From: JBAPUB01 sp049282455
GTDB taxonomy: Bacteria; Actinomycetota; Actinomycetes; JAHEKZ01
Direction of reading: 5' to 3'
NCBI GenBank assembly: GCA_049282455.1
Contig: JBAPUB010000260.1
Span: 1-7,601 of the forward strand
Length of the DNA: 7,601 nt
Positions 5,327 to 7,601 of this stretch are shown here, in pieces. The notes below the pieces were generated by a model that did not search any database, was not told where the DNA came from, and saw only the letters and a list, made by a program, of their open reading frames with translations. A program made the position numbers and the translations under genes. Each line of letters begins with the position of its first letter. Within the stretch, counting starts at the first letter, position 1.

Positions 5327-7183
5327 GTGCCGCTCCCGCTCGAGGACTATGCCTTGGTCGGCGACGCGCACGGCGCGGCCCTGGTCGGCCGCGACGGCTC
5401 GGTCGACTGGCTGTGCCTGCCCCGATTCGACTCTCCTGCCGTCTTCGCTGCCTTGCTCGACGCCCCCGGGGCCGGGCGGTGGCTGCTCGCACCCGAGGGC
5501 TCCACGATGGCCAACCGCTGGCGGTACCGAGGTGACAGCCTGGTGCTGGAGACGGAGTGGGAGACGGTGCAAGGCTCGGTGCGCGTCGTCGACTTCATGC
5601 CCGAGAAGGACGAGTCCAGCGATCTGGTGCGTGTCGTCGAGGGCCTCTCCGGCTCGGTGTCGATGGTGACCGAGATCATCGTGCGGTTCGACTACGGGTC
5701 GGTCGTGCCGTGGGTCCAGCGCACCCCCGCGGACCGCCACGTCTTCATCGCTGGCCCGGACGCTCTGTACCTCGACACCCCCGTCGTCCTTCACGGCGCC
5801 GACCTGTCGACGAGGGGCCAGTTCACGATCCGCCAGGGCGAACGGGTCGCGTTCGTCCTGACCCACCAGCCGTCGCATCTTCCACCGCCAGCCCGCGTGG
5901 ATGCGGACAGTGCCCTCGCCTCCACGGAGGCGTGGTGGGCGTCTTGGATGAGCCAGTGCACCTACAACGGCCCGTACGACGACGCCGTCCGACGCAGCCT
6001 GGTGGTCCTCAAGGGCCTGACCTACCAACCGACGGGCGGCATCGTCGCTGCGCCGACCACAAGCCTCCCCGAGCAGCTCGGAGGAACTCGGAACTGGGAC
6101 TACCGCTACTGCTGGCTCCGCGACGCCACGATCACCCTCCTCGCGCTGCTCGAGGGCGGATTCGGCGACGAGGCGCGGGCCTGGCGCTCATGGCTGCTCC
6201 GGGCCGTCGCTGGTGACCCGGCGAAGCTGCAGATCATGTACGGCGTCGCTGGTGAACGCCGCCTCGACGAACGTGAGCTTCCCTGGCTGCAGGGCTACCA
6301 GGGTGCGCGGCCTGTGCGCGTCGGCAACGCCGCCGTGGGCCAGCTCCAGCTCGACGTGTACGGCGAGGTCCTCGACGCGTTGCACCAAGCACGCGTGCAC
6401 GTGAGCGACGGTCATCATCGATCCGACGCACTGGTCGCCGAGCCCGGTGCCTATGAGGGGGACGACGAAGGCCCAGCATGGGCGCTGCAAACAGCACTGA
6501 TGGAGTTCCTCGAGGGGGGATGGGACCAACCCGACCAGAGCATGTGGGAGATGCGAACCGAGCCGCGGCACTTCACCTCCAGCAAGGTCATGGCCTGGGT
6601 GGCCGTGGACCGCTCGATCCGAACCGCTGAGCAATTCGGACTCTCCGCACCGATCGATCGTTGGCGTGTTCTGCGGGCGACGATCCGCACCGACGTCCTG
6701 AGCCGGGGGTTCGACGAGACGCGACAGTCGTTCACCCAGTCCTACGGTTCGAGCCGCCTCGACGCGTCACTGCTCACCATGTTGCTGGTCGGGTTCCTCC
6801 CCCCTACAGACCCACGCATGGTCGGGACCGTCGACGCCATCGTGCGCGAGCTGATGACCGACGGACTCCTGAGGCGCTACGACACCGGCGAGACCCGAGA
6901 CGGCCTCACCGGCGACGAAGGACGCTTCCTGGCCTGCACCTTGTGGCTGGCCGAGTGCCAGGCCCTGATGGGCCGTGTCTCCGCCGCCACCGAGACGTTC
7001 GAACGGGTGCTGAGCCTTCAGACCGACCTGGGCCTGCTGGCCGAGGAGTACGACCCGCACAGCCGTCGCCTGGTCGGCAACTTCCCGCAGGCGTTCAGCC
7101 ACGTCCCGCTCATCAGCGCAGCCAGCGAGCTCGGGCGCGCACGCCGGGGCGAAGGTGGCGCACGGCGCCGCTCCGTCACGTAA
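5327..7183 (+). CDS. Glycoside hydrolase family 15 protein (trehalase/glucoamylase-like)
   Basis: A 618-residue intracellular GH15 enzyme with no signal peptide. It probably releases glucose from an alpha-linked sugar by inversion. The N-terminal trehalase-like beta domain (about 1-190) opens with the typical LEDYALVGD...VGRDGSVDWLCLPRFDS pattern. The (alpha/alpha)6 catalytic domain (about 215-600) has AAPTTSLPEQLGG (241-253), RNWDYRYCWLRDA (255-267), E408 in SMWEMR as predicted general acid, PRHFTSSKVMAWVAVDR (413-429), and E573/E574 in LLAEEYDP with GNFPQAFSH (584-592), one of these being the predicted general base. Length and architecture match actinobacterial GH15 proteins, including characterised mycobacterial trehalases. 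Glucoamylase, isomaltose hydrolase or another alpha-glucosidase are alternatives, because subfamily substrates are not readable by eye. The GTG at 5327 fits the family N-terminus exactly. No trehalose biosynthesis gene is adjacent, so context does not choose a substrate. Confidence 0.9.
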   Translation: MPLPLEDYALVGDAHGAALVGRDGSVDWLCLPRFDSPAVFAALLDAPGAGRWLLAPEGSTMANRWRYRGDSLVLETEWETVQGSVRVVDFMPEKDESSDLVRVVEGLSGSVSMVTEIIVRFDYGSVVPWVQRTPADRHVFIAGPDALYLDTPVVLHGADLSTRGQFTIRQGERVAFVLTHQPSHLPPPARVDADSALASTEAWWASWMSQCTYNGPYDDAVRRSLVVLKGLTYQPTGGIVAAPTTSLPEQLGGTRNWDYRYCWLRDATITLLALLEGGFGDEARAWRSWLLRAVAGDPAKLQIMYGVAGERRLDERELPWLQGYQGARPVRVGNAAVGQLQLDVYGEVLDALHQARVHVSDGHHRSDALVAEPGAYEGDDEGPAWALQTALMEFLEGGWDQPDQSMWEMRTEPRHFTSSKVMAWVAVDRSIRTAEQFGLSAPIDRWRVLRATIRTDVLSRGFDETRQSFTQSYGSSRLDASLLTMLLVGFLPPTDPRMVGTVDAIVRELMTDGLLRRYDTGETRDGLTGDEGRFLACTLWLAECQALMGRVSAATETFERVLSLQTDLGLLAEEYDPHSRRLVGNFPQAFSHVPLISAASELGRARRGEGGARRRSVT

Positions 7184-7273
7184 CGCAGAGTCATGGCCAA
7201 GCACGTTCCGTGACTTCGGCGTTCATGAACCGGCCTCTCCGCACGGCGCGCCTCCTACCCCTTGGCGTCCGCT

Positions 7274-7293
7274 TAGGGGACCTTCGGCCCTAG
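7274..7293. promoter_or_regulatory. DosR/DevR-box-like palindrome
   Basis: The 20 bases contain the core GGGACCTTCGGCCC (7277-7290) flanked by TAG on both sides. Against the mycobacterial DosR consensus TTSGGGACTWWAGTCCCSAA I count 14 of 20 matches, including the full GGGAC half-site and CCC of the other half. It lies about 80 bases upstream of the preferred start of the small membrane protein, a suitable distance for an activator site with a moderate leader. The DosR link comes from established mycobacterial work; its use here is inferred. The TAGGG/CCCTA arms could also be read as a short hairpin behind the GH15 gene. Confidence 0.4.
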
Positions 7294-7317
7294 GGGCCCG
7301 TGCGCCCGGCCCGCAAA

Positions 7318-7339
7318 GGTCGGTGCAGCGGGTCCGACC
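7318..7339 (+). repeat. Inverted repeat in the leader before the small membrane protein
   Basis: GGTCGG (7318-7323) and CCGACC (7334-7339) form a perfect 6-bp stem around a 10-base loop. It lies between the DosR-like box and the Shine-Dalgarno of the small membrane protein. It may be a leader hairpin or a second protein-binding site. The rest of the 7184-7372 gap shows no gene and no clear T-rich terminator for the GH15 gene. Confidence 0.3.
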
Positions 7340-7359
7340 GTATCCGCGCGACACATGTT

Positions 7360-7366
7360 GAGGTGG
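7360..7366 (+). promoter_or_regulatory. Ribosome binding site deciding the small membrane protein start
   Basis: GAGGTGG stands six bases before the ATG at 7373. It favours that codon over the ATG at 7355, which has no Shine-Dalgarno in front of it and would place this motif inside the coding sequence. Confidence 0.45.
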
Positions 7367-7372
7367 CTCGTG

Positions 7373-7537
7373 ATGTTGATGGCAGCAGTGATGGGTGACC
7401 TGAACGCCCCAGCCCACTATCTCCACTGGAACTGGATCCTCATCTCCTACGCCAACCTCGCGGTGATCATCACCATGGTCGTGGTGTTCGTCCTCGCACT
7501 GTTACTTCCCTTCCCCAAGTCAAAGGACAAAGAGTGA
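7373..7537 (+). CDS. Small single-pass membrane protein
   Basis: A 54-residue protein if started at the ATG at 7373. Starts at 7355 (60 residues), 7379 or 7391 (48 residues, beginning MGDLNAPAHYLHW) are also in frame. It has a short polar and aromatic N-terminus (LNAPAHYLHWNW), one long hydrophobic helix from about WILISYANLAVII to VLALLLPF, and a basic tail PFPKSKDKE. By the positive-inside rule the tail should be cytoplasmic. I know similar small proteins (xNxPAxxxHW, then a helix ending in LPFP plus a charged tail) in actinobacteria, and recall them beside cytochrome b-type genes. That is memory, not a search. The stop overlaps the next start by GTGA, so it is the first cistron of an operon and its product may be a small subunit of the complex made by the next gene. 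Confidence 0.7.
   Translation: MLMAAVMGDLNAPAHYLHWNWILISYANLAVIITMVVVFVLALLLPFPKSKDKE
7522..7527 (+). promoter_or_regulatory. Ribosome binding site of the last gene
   Basis: AAAGGA lies within the 3' end of the small membrane protein gene, six bases before the GTG at 7534. It supports that GTG as a genuine start in addition to coupling through the GTGA overlap. Confidence 0.5.
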
Positions 7538-7601
7538 CGACGACTGAGCCGGTCACCCCGGCCGAGCCCGCACCAGATCCCGCAGACGAGGGCAACTGGA
7601 C
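7534..7601 (+). CDS. 5' end of a gene coupled to the small membrane protein (partial)
   Basis: A GTG overlapping the preceding stop as GTGA, with AAAGGA six bases upstream, opens 22 complete codons before the window ends. The visible N-terminus, MTTTEPVTPAEPAPDPADEG followed by NW, is a Pro/Thr/Glu-rich disordered tail without signal peptide features. This is not enough to identify a family. From the paired small membrane protein I would guess a cytochrome b-type or other respiratory membrane subunit, whose actinobacterial versions often begin with such a tail. That guess rests on context only. Confidence 0.6.
   Translation, partial: MTTTEPVTPAEPAPDPADEGNW

Noticed and set aside
7189..7215. 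Possible terminator behind GH15 (AGTCA...TGACT and CACG-TTC-CGTG)
   Set aside because: Both stems are only 4-5 bp, they compete with each other, and there is no T tract.
7210..7224. Possible second, degenerate DosR-like box (GTGACTTCGGCG)
   Set aside because: It lacks one base in the spacer and the CCC half, so it is no better than chance.
7355..7372. Start of the small membrane protein at the ATG at 7355
   Set aside because: No Shine-Dalgarno precedes it, while GAGGTGG is placed correctly for the ATG at 7373. The added six residues are not typical of the family as I remember it.
1..7601. CRISPR array, tRNA, insertion sequence or phage module
   Set aside because: No regularly spaced direct repeats, no tRNA-like TTCGANNCC arm with an acceptor partner, and no transposase or integrase motif was found in any frame.

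Overview
The window reads as ordinary chromosomal DNA from a high-GC Gram-positive bacterium, most likely an actinobacterium. The evidence is GC-rich codon third positions, frequent GTG starts, GTGA stop/start overlaps, two start codons placed directly behind a TANNNT-like -10 as in leaderless actinobacterial transcripts, and actinobacterial-looking protein families. A Nocardioides-like (Propionibacteriales) source is a guess, not shown. I see no tRNA, rRNA, CRISPR array, insertion sequence or phage gene.

Layout, left to right. (1) Positions 1-75: possible last codons of a gene entering from the left, then a small hairpin. (2) Minus strand, 76-585: LURP-one/YxjI-like Tubby-fold protein. (3) 586-679: divergent intergenic region with overlapping inverted repeats. 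(4) Plus strand: a pirin-family cupin (680-1447), then an NRDE/TANGO2-family protein (1477-2217) that probably also has its own leaderless start. (5) A perfect 8-bp inverted repeat whose two arms contain the stop codons of the convergent NRDE and amidase genes. (6) Minus strand: a malonyl-CoA synthetase-like (MatB) enzyme (3695-5203) followed by an amidase-signature enzyme (2235-3698), overlapping by GTGA and so probably translationally coupled. (7) 5204-5326: divergent promoter region with a strong imperfect dyad. (8) Plus strand: a GH15 glucoamylase/trehalase-like hydrolase (5327-7183). (9) A control region (7184-7372) with a DosR/DevR-box-like palindrome, a small one-helix membrane protein (7373-7537), and the first 22 codons of a further gene coupled to it by GTGA (7534 to the window end).

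Two groups may act together. The MatB-amidase pair could form a short catabolic route in which the amidase releases malonate, or a related dicarboxylate, from an amide and MatB activates it to the CoA thioester. The last two genes look like the start of a membrane or respiratory operon, perhaps hypoxia-regulated if the DosR-like box is real. No clearly new multi-gene system is visible. The most useful leads are the coupled amidase-MatB pair, the stop-codon-embedded hairpin, and the DosR-like box before the small membrane protein.
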